From Acephala macrosclerotiorum (taxonomy: Eukaryota > Ascomycota > Leotiomycetes > Helotiales > Mollisiaceae): a stretch of DNA of 64,000 nucleotides. A program made the position numbers and the translations under genes. The stretch lies in contig MU119470.1 of assembly GCA_014904845.1 (NCBI GenBank), positions 1 through 64,000 of the forward strand, written 5' to 3'. This document shows, in pieces, positions 11,455 to 22,533 of this stretch. Position 1 is the first letter of the stretch, and the number at the start of each line of letters is the position of its first letter. The notes beneath the pieces are model-generated. The model saw nothing but the letters and a program-made list of their open reading frames with translations. It did not search any database and was not told the origin of the DNA.

Positions 11455-12402
11455 ATGGCCCGCGCTACACGTACTCCTGGAGCTTCTCGAGTCCCACGGA
11501 GGATGACCAAGTTCAAGTTCTTCCCAAAAGTCCCACCTGTGATCAAACATATCATCTGGGACTTCGCTATCGATTCCTTTGGTCCACAAGTCCTCACTGT
11601 CGATGATTGCTCTCGAAAATCCTGCCATAAATCCCGCACGGCCTCTTGCTATCATGTCAGTTACAAGGTCAACCCGATCCTTCACGTATGCCTCGACGCC
11701 CGCAAGCGAGCTCTCGTTACATACAATATGGTTGCAGCAGGAAATCTACACCAGGGACCATTCTTCATCAATTTCAAGAAGGATGTTCTCCGCTTCAATC
11801 TTGACTCTTACGAGAACGGAATGCAACATCTGTTTGGATATCTCCGCTATCACCGATTCGAATTACAGCTGTGGTCTGGTTGCACAGAGTGTTCGTTCCC
11901 TACTTGGTCAAACCTGACCCTACCCGGCTACAAGGAGGCTGTTGGCGTGGGAGAGCTCTACAAGCAAGTGGAGAGAATGAGCCTCCAATCGGGTGAAAAC
12001 TTGAAGTTGAAGCTGCTCCACAGGTTCCAAGCCCTGTCAGTAATTGTATTCGAGGATGATGCGGGGGATTACAGCAAGTGGCAAGGAGATCTCGTCACGC
12101 GCTACGAAGCTCATGGTGCCATCGCTCCGGCAATCGTCAGTTGTTGCAATGTTGGCTGCGCATACCCATACAGGCCAAGACTGTACCTCGTTCGGCACGC
12201 ATCAATCATCAAGAGATCTGGAGCAAGCGGAGAGGGAAAAATTATCAGGACAATTGCAGACGTCAAAAAGAGACGCAGGGAGCTAGCGGAAAAGAAACTC
12301 AAGGAGGGGAATGAGGCAGAGACAACCAAGCATGCCCAGAGCGTCGTCTCAGACGAGGGATACATGTCGAACAGTGATTGGTCGGAGAGGATTATCACCT
12401 AG
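11455..12402 (+). CDS. 2EXR domain protein
   Basis: A single-exon frame of 315 aa from the ATG at 11455. The N-terminus (residues ~21-36) has the 2EXR signature FKFFPKVPPVIKHIIWDFAI, the F-x-FPKLPxElRxxIW pattern of this fungal family. The expected HVCLDARKRAL block (reduced-Arg helix) and INFKKDVLRF strand follow. The C-terminus is Lys/Glu-rich and ends in a short acidic/Ser stretch. 2EXR proteins are abundant in Leotiomycetes and related fungi and have no established biochemical role; an F-box-like scaffold function is speculation. It is the only intact member of a local tandem set whose other members, at 12790 and 14207, are pseudogenes. Confidence 0.8.
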   Translation: MARATRTPGASRVPRRMTKFKFFPKVPPVIKHIIWDFAIDSFGPQVLTVDDCSRKSCHKSRTASCYHVSYKVNPILHVCLDARKRALVTYNMVAAGNLHQGPFFINFKKDVLRFNLDSYENGMQHLFGYLRYHRFELQLWSGCTECSFPTWSNLTLPGYKEAVGVGELYKQVERMSLQSGENLKLKLLHRFQALSVIVFEDDAGDYSKWQGDLVTRYEAHGAIAPAIVSCCNVGCAYPYRPRLYLVRHASIIKRSGASGEGKIIRTIADVKKRRRELAEKKLKEGNEAETTKHAQSVVSDEGYMSNSDWSERIIT

Positions 12403-12789
12403 GTCGCTTTTCTTTGCGTTTCTTTCGTCGGCCCATCGGTATTCATGATCCGGTAGATGCATCTTTCAAGCCTCTTATTAGAGAGGTCCTACCACTCGCA
12501 ATGCCACTTGTACAATAACGCATGTTCAACTTGCGTTTCTTGAGACTTTCCTTCCCTCCAAACTTTCCATGCCCACGTGCTAAACCCGTCCACTCTTCGT
12601 AATCATCCGCCAGAAAATCTTGGGAAATAAAAACTCCCAAGCCACCACAATTTCACTTCTTCCCCTTCCACAAACTCTTCACGAGAAAGCTGGCATTCCA
12701 CGACTTGCACAACCACAAATACACACCCGCATTTACTACGATGATCTCTATGTTCCGCTATAGATATTTCGGAGAGCAACACCTTCACA
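12403..12789. other. spacer between 2EXR copies
   Basis: Contains the 3' flank of the intact 2EXR gene and the former promoter of the pseudogene at 12790. I see no other feature. Confidence 0.4.
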
Positions 12790-13599
12790 ATGCATTGCGC
12801 TTCTTCCTACGAGGTTAGAAGACACCCCACGGCTTTCTCAAAGCGCATAAGGGCCGTATACTTACAATCGCAGCGCGATGAGGACATTAAAGTTATTTGT
12901 GAGCATAGCAGTGAACTTCAAGTTGCCAAGGTATGCCGCAACTCCGCCCATCATGCCATAACTAATTGTCAAACTAGGCACAACCTTCCATCGATGCCCC
13001 CGGATTTCCGTAATTCAAAAAGCCTGCCCCGGAGCTGAAGATCATGATATGGGATGCCTGCCTCGAGAATGCAGAGGCTCGAGTCCTTACGGTCAAATGT
13101 GCCGATAGACTCAACTGTTACTCGCCATGAAAACGCCATTTCACTCTCTACACCCAGAACACACTCCCAGATCTCCTCGAAGTTGATCATGCCGCCTGCG
13201 AATGCGCTCTTCGCTACTACACAGAACTAGAAGCTGATTCATTTTGTGGGACGTTCTTCTACATGAACTTCAGCAAGGATACCCTTCGATTCGAGGACGA
13301 CGAAGCCATGAATCGACTTCTAGGACCGAAATGGCACTATGCTAGATGTACCCTTGGGCTCTAGCATGACTGCGACTGCAAGGAGCGAGCGAAACACGAA
13401 ACTGAGACTGCACAGGCACTCTTCCAAAACCTGACTTGAGTCAGCTTCTGTGTGTTTCATGGAATTTTCCTCTATGAGAAACTTCGAGGATGCAAAGCCC
13501 TAGAATTCTTAGTCAACGACGAAGACGGATTCGATAACTACGAATATGGAAGAGTACAAGGCGAAAGTCTGGCGACAAGAACGTTCTCCATGAATTAGA
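12790..13599 (+). pseudogene. 2EXR pseudogene with four in-frame stops
   Basis: A former ATG at 12790 and an intron ending near 12977 lead into a single frame, kept without indel to 13599, that resembles the 2EXR gene upstream: PELKIMIWDACLENAEARVL, then HAACECALRYY, then FFYMNFSKDTLRFEDDEAMN. The frame is interrupted by TAA (just before the PELKIMIW block), TGA, TAG and TGA. Three of these could arise by C-to-T or G-to-A changes at CAG, CGA or TGG codons, as RIP or simple decay would give. The downstream C-terminal part (LRGCKALEFLVNDEDGFDN) matches the intact paralog's FQALSVIVFEDDAGD region. Confidence 0.75.
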
Positions 13600-14206
13600 T
13601 AGTGGGAGGGGTACTCGTGAGGAACATCTGCCTGATCTGATTGAAGTTATGAAGTCTGAAAGGGGGAGAAGAATCGGGGCGGGGAAGGGCACTAAAAAAT
13701 CATAGTCTAAAGGAGGAGGGAAGTAGATTTTGGGGCTATGGTAGAGGAAGATCACTATGATTGTGGCATTTTACATTCAACGTTCTTCATGTCCCAGCCT
13801 TGACGGGATAGTCTAATGACAGGGCTGAGATACTACAAATAGTGATGGAGGGCTTAGTCGTATTGAGCGCCACAGTTTGAACTACCTATGTATATGCTGT
13901 GAGCACCAGGATCCGGTATTTGTCAACCAATCGCCGGGGTTTTTTACCATTCTTGTACTTTCATTGAAAATGCTCCATTGGAAATGGCACTACTGCTAAT
14001 ACTAGTTGAGTTAGGCAGATAGCACGTCATATTTTAGGCAGAAGTTTTCTCTTTCGTGATCTTCAAGTATTGTAACCATGATCTCGGTTATCAATTTTTC
14101 ACATTATAGTAATTTCCTCATCCAACATGAAAGAGTCATCGCGACCATCAGCAGTTCGGGAGCAGTCAGCTTAACCTTACAAATATTAGAGCAGGAGGCA
14201 TTCGCA
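13600..14206. other. spacer between 2EXR pseudogenes
   Basis: A moderately A/T-rich spacer with no motif-bearing frame. It probably contains the dead promoter of the copy at 14207. Confidence 0.35.
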
Positions 14207-14944
14207 ATGTCTGAATCACGTTCTTCAAAGGTAATCAAATACTCCGAGCTTTCCCTTCACACATTCCGCATTGGAAGTTCAATCTACTGGTTGCAGACCA
14301 TCAACAAGCTCCCAATAGCACCCAAGGCAAGCAGCCTGAGCTACTTGTATCAGCTGCGAAGGTAGATTGAAACTCTTCACGTCTGATGAGGATGCTAAAG
14401 TAAACTTGTCTCCAATTTAGGAGCCACGCAATGCATCCTACTTCGAAAAACTTCCTCAGGAGATGAAGTACCAAGTCTAGGACAACTTCCTCGAAGGCCT
14501 CGGACAAAGAATCATCGACATCAAGTACAACGAGAACTGGGGACGCACCAACTACCTTCCTAAGCGCAAGCTTTACGTCTCGAACAAGGTCCCATAATTC
14601 TCTATGTCAACATCGAGTCCCGCGATTACGCCAAGACGAAATACGAATTAGTCGGAGAAATGGAGGAAGGCAATGGCCCTGTTATGCACGAAGGCTCCTT
14701 CTATTTTAACTTTAACACAGATATACTTCGGTTCACCTCCGACCGTGCCTTCGAGCACTTCTTTGGACCAAAGCATTTCAAGCTTCCCTGTTATACCATT
14801 GGAATGTCGACGCTTTCTAATCCCTGTGCTCACGTGACCAATACTGCCTTTGCTCAGGCCCAGCTCAGGTCTCTCTACATGCCTGCTCGCGATTTAGATC
14901 TGCTCGCCCTATTTACGCGATGCGGCGCGGCGCCAATCTCATGA
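14207..14944 (+). pseudogene. 2EXR pseudogene with intron remnant, stop and frameshift
   Basis: Exon 1 reads MSESRSSK and is followed by GTAATC. The second exon opens after an AATTTAG acceptor near 14420 with EPRNASYFEKLPQEMKYQV, a diverged 2EXR opening, and then meets TAG. The frame resumes to KLYVSNKVP and shifts. In the new frame it continues YVNIESRDYAKTKYELV and SFYFNFNTDILRFTSDRAFE, the family's conserved strand, to a stop at 14942. Length and order match the intact paralog at 11455. It is the most 3' member of the decaying cluster. Confidence 0.7.
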
Positions 14945-15351
14945 GAAATTATCAACTTTAACGAGAGGCCCGAAAAGGCCCCTCACATTGCGGACGTGAT
15001 ATAGGCTCAACTTTGCCTCATCGTGCATGCGGCAAGCCGCACTGCTTCGTGCAGCCATACATAACCTCTCGTTATCGGGCGACATGCGAAGGGCTTAGTT
15101 CTAGAACTATCTCTATCCGCAAAAAGAAAAGAAAAAAGATTTTACGCAATTCCCTTTCTCATTGGCTCTATATCATTATAGTCTATCTCGAATACCTATC
15201 TTTTTATTTATTTTTGAATCGCGTGTGTTCTCTGCATTTCAACCTCACCTCAGCCCCAGATTCCTCGCTGGTCTCTTATAAGTACTGTATGTCTTAAGAC
15301 AATATAGAGTGTTCAAGCCGCCGTCTCCAGCGAGAGCTCAATACCTTCAAA
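14945..15351. other. spacer, no gene seen
   Basis: A/T-leaning spacer between the third 2EXR copy and the aquaporin-like pseudogene. No supported feature. Confidence 0.35.
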
Positions 15352-16237
15352 TGGCTTCCCCTACAATGGAAAAAATCATAGCCCTCAAGACCGCAGAAGA
15401 TCCCCGACCAATCCGCCGATAACGAACGGCCTCCGCGCCCATCCCCCCCTCCAACATTAACACCCAACCCTTCGTTGGCTGTCTCGGCGGCAACCAACCC
15501 ACGCAGTCTCTCAATCCGACCCCGACTACGCCAGCTCCAGCAAACTAACCCCGACGCAGCCCAGTCCCCAAAATAGGCAGGAATCTTGAGTCTTCGGCCA
15601 TTTAAGGACGCCCACCTATGGCGCAACGCCTACCTCGAAGGTGTCGGCCTCTGCACCTGGGTCTTCATTGCCGGCCTCGTTGCCTACGGTACCACGTCCC
15701 TCTCCTCCGCAACATCGCTCGACCCCATCCTCCCAATTGGTATCGCAGCCATCGTCCAATTTCTCATAACTTTCTTTATCTTCAGCCTAGGACCGGTAAC
15801 AAGCGCCCATCTCACACCACTAATAACTTTCGCCACGTTCTTGGCTAAACTCACATCTCTGCCGCGCATGATACTCTATATCACATTCCAATGTATTGGG
15901 ACCGTGGTTGGCGCATACGTCCTCCGCTCAGCCCTAGGCGGTAACCTAGAAACTCTCGTCTTTTCTCCAGGCTGCTACATCGACCCCACGCTCATCCCCT
16001 CAACTCAAGCCTTCGCGCTCGAGACTACGGGCGCTCTCTTCGTTCTTTTCCTCGCCTTTGGGCTGGGCCTCGATCCTCGAAACCAAGGCAGTTTTGGACC
16101 TACTCTCGGTCCGTTCCTCGTCAGATTCTCTTCAGCAGTAGCGCTCTTGCAGGAGGCATTGTGAGAGAGGGAGATCTTAGCTTATCGTGCAATCCGGCTA
16201 GGTGTTTGGGGTTGATGGTTGCGAGTCATAGGTGTTA
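15352..16237 (+). pseudogene. aquaporin-like (MIP family) pseudogene
   Basis: An ATG at 15352 opens a frame that stops early (TAA at about 15420). Similarity resumes at about 15586 with LRPFKDAHLWRNAYLEGVG and three or four hydrophobic segments typical of a fungal MIP channel. The first half-helix pore motif, normally HLNPL, reads HLTPL, so the conserved Asn is lost. Later GCYIDPTLIPSTQAFALE and LAFGLGLDPRNQGSFGP match the family. After FGPTLGPFLV the frame shifts: the next frame carries GGIVREG and CNPARCLGL, which preserves the second NPA-type box. At least one nonsense change, one frameshift and one lost pore residue make a functional channel unlikely. Confidence 0.7.
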
Positions 16238-18701
16238 GGGTGCACGTGATGTGCTGTATATATCCTCATTCTCACCGCTCTTTGGATCATCATCCTTAAT
16301 ATATCATACCTTCAGACCATTATAATATGTTTACGTATCATTGAGTGCATTGGGTTGGGTACTTGACGGCTTGTGTCGTGCATGCGTTTATTTATTATGC
16401 TGTGCCGCCGTTTTGTAATCAGTGGATTCAAGATTAAGAGACTTCGATTCCTTACTATAATTATACGACGTTTCTTCAGTTCGATTTAAGACGAAGTTAC
16501 GAGAATAGCTTGAGATAGAATCCAACTGTTCTGTGAAAATTAGATCAAGAGCGGGACTCGGAGGTATTGATTAGTAAAGGAGAATAGGTATCATTTTAGG
16601 GAAAATGTTTCTTTAGTCGAGCGAGGGCAAACCTTCCTGCCTTCCACCTTTTCGTCCGATATTGCGTAGTCAGGGATGTATTGTAAGAGAGGCGCTTGTT
16701 ATGTCGGATATTGCAAGAGGCCGTTCTATTTGTTTTACGTCTGCGAGTTATGCTGTGTTTTTTGATACCGTATAGGCTCCTATTAATTGAAGCAAGCGAG
16801 CTATTCTTGTCCTATGGAATGTCAATCCGCAAGATGACTCGCCAACTGCACGGCCAGAATTTGATTCATCGTTCAAAATAGAATAGGGTATAGGGAATCA
16901 ACTGGCTTTTCTACATGCCTCTAATAATAATCCACGCAAAATATATGAGGTTTGAATGCGTAAATTTCATGGTTCAATCTTGCAGCACCGACAGCCGTCA
17001 TATGGCTATCATATTTTTATTTTGCACTTCATACCACCCTACAACGTTTAATGAAACCTAGGAAAAGCTTGTTTTGCCAATGCAAGTCCTATTTCGAGAG
17101 CCACTCCTTATAGACACTCTTTTTCCAAAGATATTTCAAAAATCTATTCTCTGCCTTTTCACTTTCAGGTTCGGCTTCGGAAGGACCTAGTAGAATACCC
17201 AATAAATGGTCTGGTGATTATTCACGTTTACTCAGTCGGGCCGATAAGAGCACCTCCATCGCTCAACTATGATATGCTGGTAGTTTCTATCTTGCACGTT
17301 CTCACAACTCCGCCGCCATAACTCTAGAGGCTTTTGAAATCCGTTCAAGGGCTTGCGGCGCATAAGTCTTATACGATCCTCTTTGACAGTTCTAGATAAG
17401 GGACTGCGTCGCCTCCATCCAGACATTCTAACCTAATTGGGCGCGACATACGGTCCTCATCCCGACTTAGTTTCGACCCATCAAAGGCCCATTGTACTGA
17501 GCCAAACTCTTATTAAACTTTCAGTCAATCAGACATGGAAGAATCGGAATATGGTCGTTGCCGAGGTCAAGGGGATCAAGAATAGAGCAAAGAAAGTCTT
17601 GAACGAGCAACGGGACAAGGATCGAGCTGAAAGATCTGAGGGAAATGTCAAGCGAATGGTGGAGAAGAGCATCTCGGAGGAGCATCGATGGCGGATTCAT
17701 AGTTGTGGAGGGCAGATTGAACTTGGTGAGATGCTGTCAAGTTATCAAGTTTTGTGCGCTAGCAGGGACTTCTCTGTTATATTTCAGGAGACATATATAT
17801 TAACCAATTGCTCTCCTTTAAACGGCCATGAAATGACTTCTTTGCCCAGAATTTTCAAAGTAAAGCTATTCAAATATCATGCCACGTGACTATGGACAAT
17901 CAAAAAGAGTTCAAACGCACCTGCGTATTTCAGCGACATATTTTTATTAATAGTGTATCTCTGGGTCAGCGGAATGTCGGTAAACGAGGAGCTTTCTCAG
18001 AATTGTGAAGTTGGACACTTGTGTCACGTGAAAATGCCTGTCTCGACCCAGCTCATTCATTTGCTATAGTTCAAATGGAAAAAAACTCACGGCGGCGGCG
18101 ATCGAACTGAATACTAGCCACCCATCCCCTAAAGTATATTTCGTTGAAAAGGGGTCTCTTGTGAGCCAAGCCGGTTGAACTCACAGGGCTGAAGCATTGT
18201 CGATCCGCCAAAACGCCAACAGAAATCTTAAATTTAAAACCTCACCTCGATAACTTTCTTCGAACTTCAATCTTTCCATCATCGGACAAAATGATTGTAT
18301 TGATATCAAACTTGTACAGAAATGTTCCGTGTCTCAACTTACTCTTCCTTCCTCCGCAAACATGACGTACGCGATCAATTCGTCAGCGCTAAGAACATGC
18401 GACGACTTTGAAACAAACTTCAGGCTGCCAGATAAACCGTTTATCGAAACTCTCCAGAATTATATCTCAACATCCTCCATTCTTCTCGACTACTATCTCC
18501 AGCCTGAGGATGTCACTAAAAGTACGTACCCGCATTAAGTCTGGTCACCTATATCATCCCGTTCGTGGTGCGGTTCCTTACATCTGACCTCGCACCAAAT
18601 CTCGACAGTCCAAATTGATGCTGTACACTCACTCCCACGCCGGATCCTCTCGTAGGTCGATCCTCTCGACTGTCCGCTTGTTTCTCGAGATCCTCTACAA
18701 G
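16238..18701. other. 2.4-kb stretch without a supported gene
   Basis: A frame of 150 codons at 17437-17889 (plus) contains a Lys/Arg/Glu-rich helix-like part (EVKGIKNRAKKVLNEQRDKD), but its start and end are arbitrary and I recognise nothing. A 69-codon frame at 18329-18538, ending at a possible splice site, could be an orphan exon. The last 150 bases hold the 5' region of the glycosyltransferase gene. A G/C-rich segment near 18090 was considered as a tRNA and rejected. Confidence 0.35.
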
Positions 18702-20195
18702 ATGGCAGCAGCAATATCAGCGCGGAACAGGCAATGCTTTGCCTTGGTGTTGGCGGTTGCGACGTTGACGATAATCTGGACAATGAGATTCCTAGGCCCT
18801 AATCACCATGTTGTCGCAAGCAAGGTGATACCGTACGCCAAAGCCGCCTACTCGCATATTTCTCCGCAGCAGACCATCACGACAGTCGATCTCACAAGGT
18901 TAAAGAAGCATGTAAAGACAGATGACTTCAGCTATGCGCACCGAACGATACAAACGAAGCTCTTCACCGGCGAACGTCCGACCCTCACGAAGATCGATGA
19001 ACCCCTTTTTGGTACCCCACTGAGGATATCTCAGGACGATCTCGAAGGAATACCCCTCGTCGAACTCGAACCCCTCGAACTCACCGTCCCTCGTTCCCCT
19101 GAAGTCGATACAAGTATAATGTCTTTCTCGATCGCCACGAAAGTCAATCGCCTAGAACAGGCAGAGCAGCTCCTTCACTGGCTCCCAGACACCGGCGCAC
19201 AGCTGCACGTTCTCTCTTCTCCTTCCGACGAAGCGTTGACAGTCGAGCACAAGCTCCGTGGGCAAGGCTTGAATCTCACAATCCACAACACGGATCTGCC
19301 GTTCGCCAAGGCATATTTCTACGGTCTCAAGGAACTCTACGAGGCGAGAACACCGAATACACAATGGCTGGTGCTGATGGACGACGACACTTTCATTCCT
19401 TCGCTGCCATACCTCGTCGAGCATTTGAACACGAACTACGACTCTGCGAAAGAAGTCATGGTGGCTGCAATATCCGACAACATCGACCAAGTCAGGAGAT
19501 TCGGCCTGATACCATTTGGTGGCGGTGGGATCTTCTTCTCTGTTCCGCTTGCAGCATCAATAGTCAAGGACGATGTCTGGAAGAAATGCATGGAGATAGA
19601 CCTAAGTCAAGGCGACGGAATCGTGAACGACTGTCTGAATCACTACTCCGCCACCCGCCCCTCCTTCGACTCCAGACTCAACCAAATGGACTTCAACGGC
19701 GACGCAGGCGGATACTTCGAGTCTGGACGGAGAATGCTAACGATCCATCACTGGAAGACATGGTATCATGTTGATATGCCGATGGCAGCCAACATTTCCA
19801 AAGCCTGCGGTTTCGAATGCGTGTTTCAGCGCTTTCAATTCGACGACAACATTGTCCTCTCAAACGGCTACTCGATCGTTGAATACCCGAAAGGAATCGA
19901 AGATGAAGATGCAGATGGGAATAAGATGGTAGATCTTGATAAAGTGGAATTGACGTGGACAGGGTCGAAAGGGCAGTTTGAACATCATATCGGACCGTTG
20001 AGAGATAAGTTGGGAAAGGAGAAGAAGAAGACGATGAAGCTCGTAGAAACGAAAGTGCAGCCCGGGAAGGGAGTGAGGCAGACGTATGTTGAGCGTGTAG
20101 AAGATACGGAATCAGCAGAGAATGTCTTCAAGATGGATAGGGTGGTCGAGTTGCTGTGGCTGGATGCCAGATGGAGGGGAACGGGCGGGAGCTGA
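18702..20195 (+). CDS. type II membrane glycosyltransferase, fringe/GT31-like
   Basis: A single-exon frame of 497 aa from the ATG at 18702. An in-frame ATG at 18615 exists, but this start puts the single membrane segment (about residues 13-32) right after a short basic N-terminus, as in Golgi type II glycosyltransferases. A stem of roughly 110 residues follows. The catalytic region has WLVLMDDDTFIPSL, with the metal-binding DDD at about 227-229, and FGGGGIFFSVPLA at about 272-284. These are the two landmarks of fringe-like/DUF604 GT31 enzymes. A late HHWKTWYH motif also fits. Predicted role: transfer of a sugar from a nucleotide-sugar donor in the Golgi; acceptor unknown. The C-terminus is Lys/Glu-rich. 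Confidence 0.8.
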   Translation: MAAAISARNRQCFALVLAVATLTIIWTMRFLGPNHHVVASKVIPYAKAAYSHISPQQTITTVDLTRLKKHVKTDDFSYAHRTIQTKLFTGERPTLTKIDEPLFGTPLRISQDDLEGIPLVELEPLELTVPRSPEVDTSIMSFSIATKVNRLEQAEQLLHWLPDTGAQLHVLSSPSDEALTVEHKLRGQGLNLTIHNTDLPFAKAYFYGLKELYEARTPNTQWLVLMDDDTFIPSLPYLVEHLNTNYDSAKEVMVAAISDNIDQVRRFGLIPFGGGGIFFSVPLAASIVKDDVWKKCMEIDLSQGDGIVNDCLNHYSATRPSFDSRLNQMDFNGDAGGYFESGRRMLTIHHWKTWYHVDMPMAANISKACGFECVFQRFQFDDNIVLSNGYSIVEYPKGIEDEDADGNKMVDLDKVELTWTGSKGQFEHHIGPLRDKLGKEKKKTMKLVETKVQPGKGVRQTYVERVEDTESAENVFKMDRVVELLWLDARWRGTGGS

Positions 20196-20874
20196 CTTGG
20201 AGATTAGAGAGGGCTATGTCCAAGGAGATATTGAACGGCATGCTCTGCTGCTCGAATTGTACATAAGGTCGCCCGCGGTCATTTGCATGGGCTGATGGGA
20301 AATCGCTTTTGAATTCAAGGATGGGAAAATGGGAAACCATACGAGCCGCAGGCGTGTGGAGTTTTGGCCGCCGTAGGTACACCAAATGTCATAATTGCCA
20401 ACATCTGTTCCTAATCTTCGAGATCCTCACTTGAGTCATCGCGAGTGCGAAGGAGAAGCGAGCTGGGAGGGAGAAGACCATGAGGTCGGCACGACAACTC
20501 AGGTCTATTTTTGGCAAACGGCCCAGTAGTCTAAGGCGCTGCTGCATTTGCCGCGACGCGAACAAAAAATAGAGTGAGCTCCTTTGGGGAAAGGAATCAT
20601 GCAATCTGTCGGGAGTGGCTGATTCTCGAAGTGCTTATTGGAAGTCTGCTACCGCGCTACGGTATCGTCACTCTCCGCGAGTCTAGTTTTGGAGAAGAAT
20701 TTCGAGGTAAATGTTCTCAGCCCTGCATACAGTGCAGTGTTGAGTATCTTGGACCTTAATAAGTCTTGCAGCCAGGCCGCCGTACTACTTAGAGGCAAAT
20801 AATCATCGCCGTTCATTCGTAGGTGTTTACAATCTCGATGCATACTTCGCTTGAATTACTCAAGTCCCTCTCAC
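20196..20874. other. spacer carrying a tRNA-like short repeat
   Basis: 3' flank of the glycosyltransferase. The only feature I can support is the short interspersed repeat at 20504-20572, listed separately. Confidence 0.4.
20504..20572 (+). repeat. short interspersed repeat with tRNA-like A-box (copy A)
   Basis: Begins TCTATTTTTGGCAAACGGCC, continues CAGTAGTCTAAGGCGCT (close to the Pol III A-box of tRNAs) and ends GCGACGCGAACAAAAAAT. The same order of blocks recurs at 29448-29530 (minus) and 55467-55530 (plus). There is no B-box, so this is not a functional tRNA. It is a candidate SINE or tRNA-derived fragment. Confidence 0.55.
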
Positions 20875-21457
20875 TCAAATTATCTCCAAGCACCAATTCC
20901 TCTTCCGGACACTGGCCTCACTACTGTATCCACCGTCCGCAGACCGGGAGCCAACAATGAGAATAGCCGAGACCTCGATATCCACCATTAATAATCTCTG
21001 TTTTATTTCTCCCCACTGAATTGTCGGCCCTTGGATCTTCGCGGTTCCGCTTTCGCTATCATTTTCATCAGCGCCTCTACATAACAGATTCTATCACTTA
21101 CCTCCACTTCGCGAATACACTTGTTCCTTAATTCTCTGTTCCACCAAATCCCACATAACAAAATAAAAGAGGCCTTTGCATCTCCTTACACCTCTTTCCC
21201 ACAACCTCTAGGCTCGATAACAGTCTTTGAGCTGCGGATTCAAGGTCTTCTGACAGAGGAGTCTCTCGCACTTTGTACGCTTTATCTTTTAAGAGGATGT
21301 TGGTGAAGAGGTTGTAGTCATCGAATGGATCATCGACTCCTTCCTCATAGATTACTGTATCCCAGTAGGTCAGTATGACCTCGGGTTTGGTGGTTTGTAG
21401 TGGCTTGGAAGGGAGATGATCTTGAAGAAATCCTCTGAGGTCGATGTTTGGAGACAT
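20875..21457 (-). pseudogene. caspase-like (metacaspase-type) protease relic
   Basis: The minus-strand ATG at 21457 opens a 109-codon frame (MSPNIDLRGFLQDHL...). Its end, RPLLFCYVGFGG, aligns with the LLIxYYGGHGG block of fungal caspase-like proteins, with Phe in place of the catalytic His. A stop follows at once. After a possible intron, another frame reads IQWGEIKQRLLMVDIEVSAI and LIVGS, matching the next conserved segment (xIxWxxIxxxLxxxxxDVLILLDCC), with the catalytic Cys region lost. I infer an inactivated caspase-like gene of the kind found with fungal programmed cell death or incompatibility proteins. The family call rests on short motifs and is moderate. Confidence 0.45.
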
Positions 21458-21908
21458 TTTGTTTTGGTTTACCACAACAGGTTTCTCGATGTGTGACAGT
21501 TTTGAAAGTGCCCACTGTTTCGAAAGTATTTATACTGGTAGACCAGAAGTCCAATCACGGATTCCATTGAATAAGCCAAGTCAATATTCACAACTTCCTG
21601 CCAAAGTACTTGAGTTGGAGTGTGATTCACGACTTCTTTCATAGGCAATTCATGCCAGCAGCCTCAGCTTTAAATTTTGTCGATTCACTTGTATTGCCTC
21701 GGCAGCATTTCTTTAAACAAACGTTATCGTCACTTATTTCGCGCCAAGCTTGATCAAAGCCCGGTTTAGGCTGCCTTAACATATTTATTAAGCTATCCTG
21801 CGATTTGCATCTGTCTTCATCTAAATATATATACGGGCGCGGATCAATCAATCAACCAATATGAGGCGAGACATTAGCGAACGCCTCGGTTGTGCAACGC
21901 TTTCAGCT
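21458..21908. other. spacer, no gene seen
   Basis: Upstream flank of the caspase-like relic and left flank of the MITE. No motif-bearing frame. Confidence 0.35.
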
Positions 21909-22220
21909 TACGAAGGACGCGGTCAAAAGTCTGGGAAATACAGGGGGATACGCTATAATGCCTTGTAAGGTCTCACCCTATGCCCTGAACGGTGATCATC
22001 CACAGGACTCACTGTAAAAGCGCCTCGACCCATTAAAAAGTTGGCTCGACAGGCTCTCAAGCCCTGATTTCCAGCGCCACCATGGCCTAAAGGGGTAGGA
22101 TTACACTAATTGAGCCAATCAAGAGGGCTGATGGGGCTCCAATGAGACATTACGGGGCCTTACAGGGCACTGGCCCTATAAGCCCCTGTATTTCCCAAAC
22201 TTTTGACCGCGTCCTTCGTA
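21909..22220. mobile_element. 312-bp MITE with 38-bp terminal inverted repeats
   Basis: The left end (21909-21946) and the right end (22183-22220) are inverted copies identical at 37 of 38 positions, starting TACGAAGGACGCGGTCAAAA. Subterminal sequence also pairs loosely (CCTTGTAAGG left, CCTTACAGGG right). The ends carry TA, consistent with a Tc1/mariner-type TA target. No coding capacity. The near-identical ends suggest a young insertion or recent copy. Confidence 0.85.
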
Positions 22221-22533
22221 CTCTAACACAAAATCATACCTTATCAGTTTGAAGTGACACTGCAAATTCCAAAATATCATTTGGTGTGCTAGTTTCCAAA
22301 ATTAGTATTGGATGGTTGTGCGCCACTATCTTATGGCGTCGCCCAATTCGGCCAAAAATCGAGGCTGAGCCTAACGCCCGATCCAAACACTTCAACCTCA
22401 TATGACTATGCTTACCAGCTCACCGAAAACAATGAAGGGAGACATGGAACGGCTTAAGAGAGCAGTGAGGCACATCTTTGACCGTCTCATGTTTCTCATC
22501 CTACACCGTTCAAGTCCAGTCTGAAGAGTCACT
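22221..22533. other. upstream region of the membrane protein gene
   Basis: Spacer between the MITE and the ATG at 22534. I see no other feature. The MITE lies about 310 bp upstream of the start and so may sit in the promoter. Confidence 0.4.

Noticed and set aside
18080..18170. Possible minus-strand tRNA with GTTCGATC box and trailing T-run
   Set aside because: No T-stem, D-stem or anticodon stem can be paired, and no A-box lies at the right distance.
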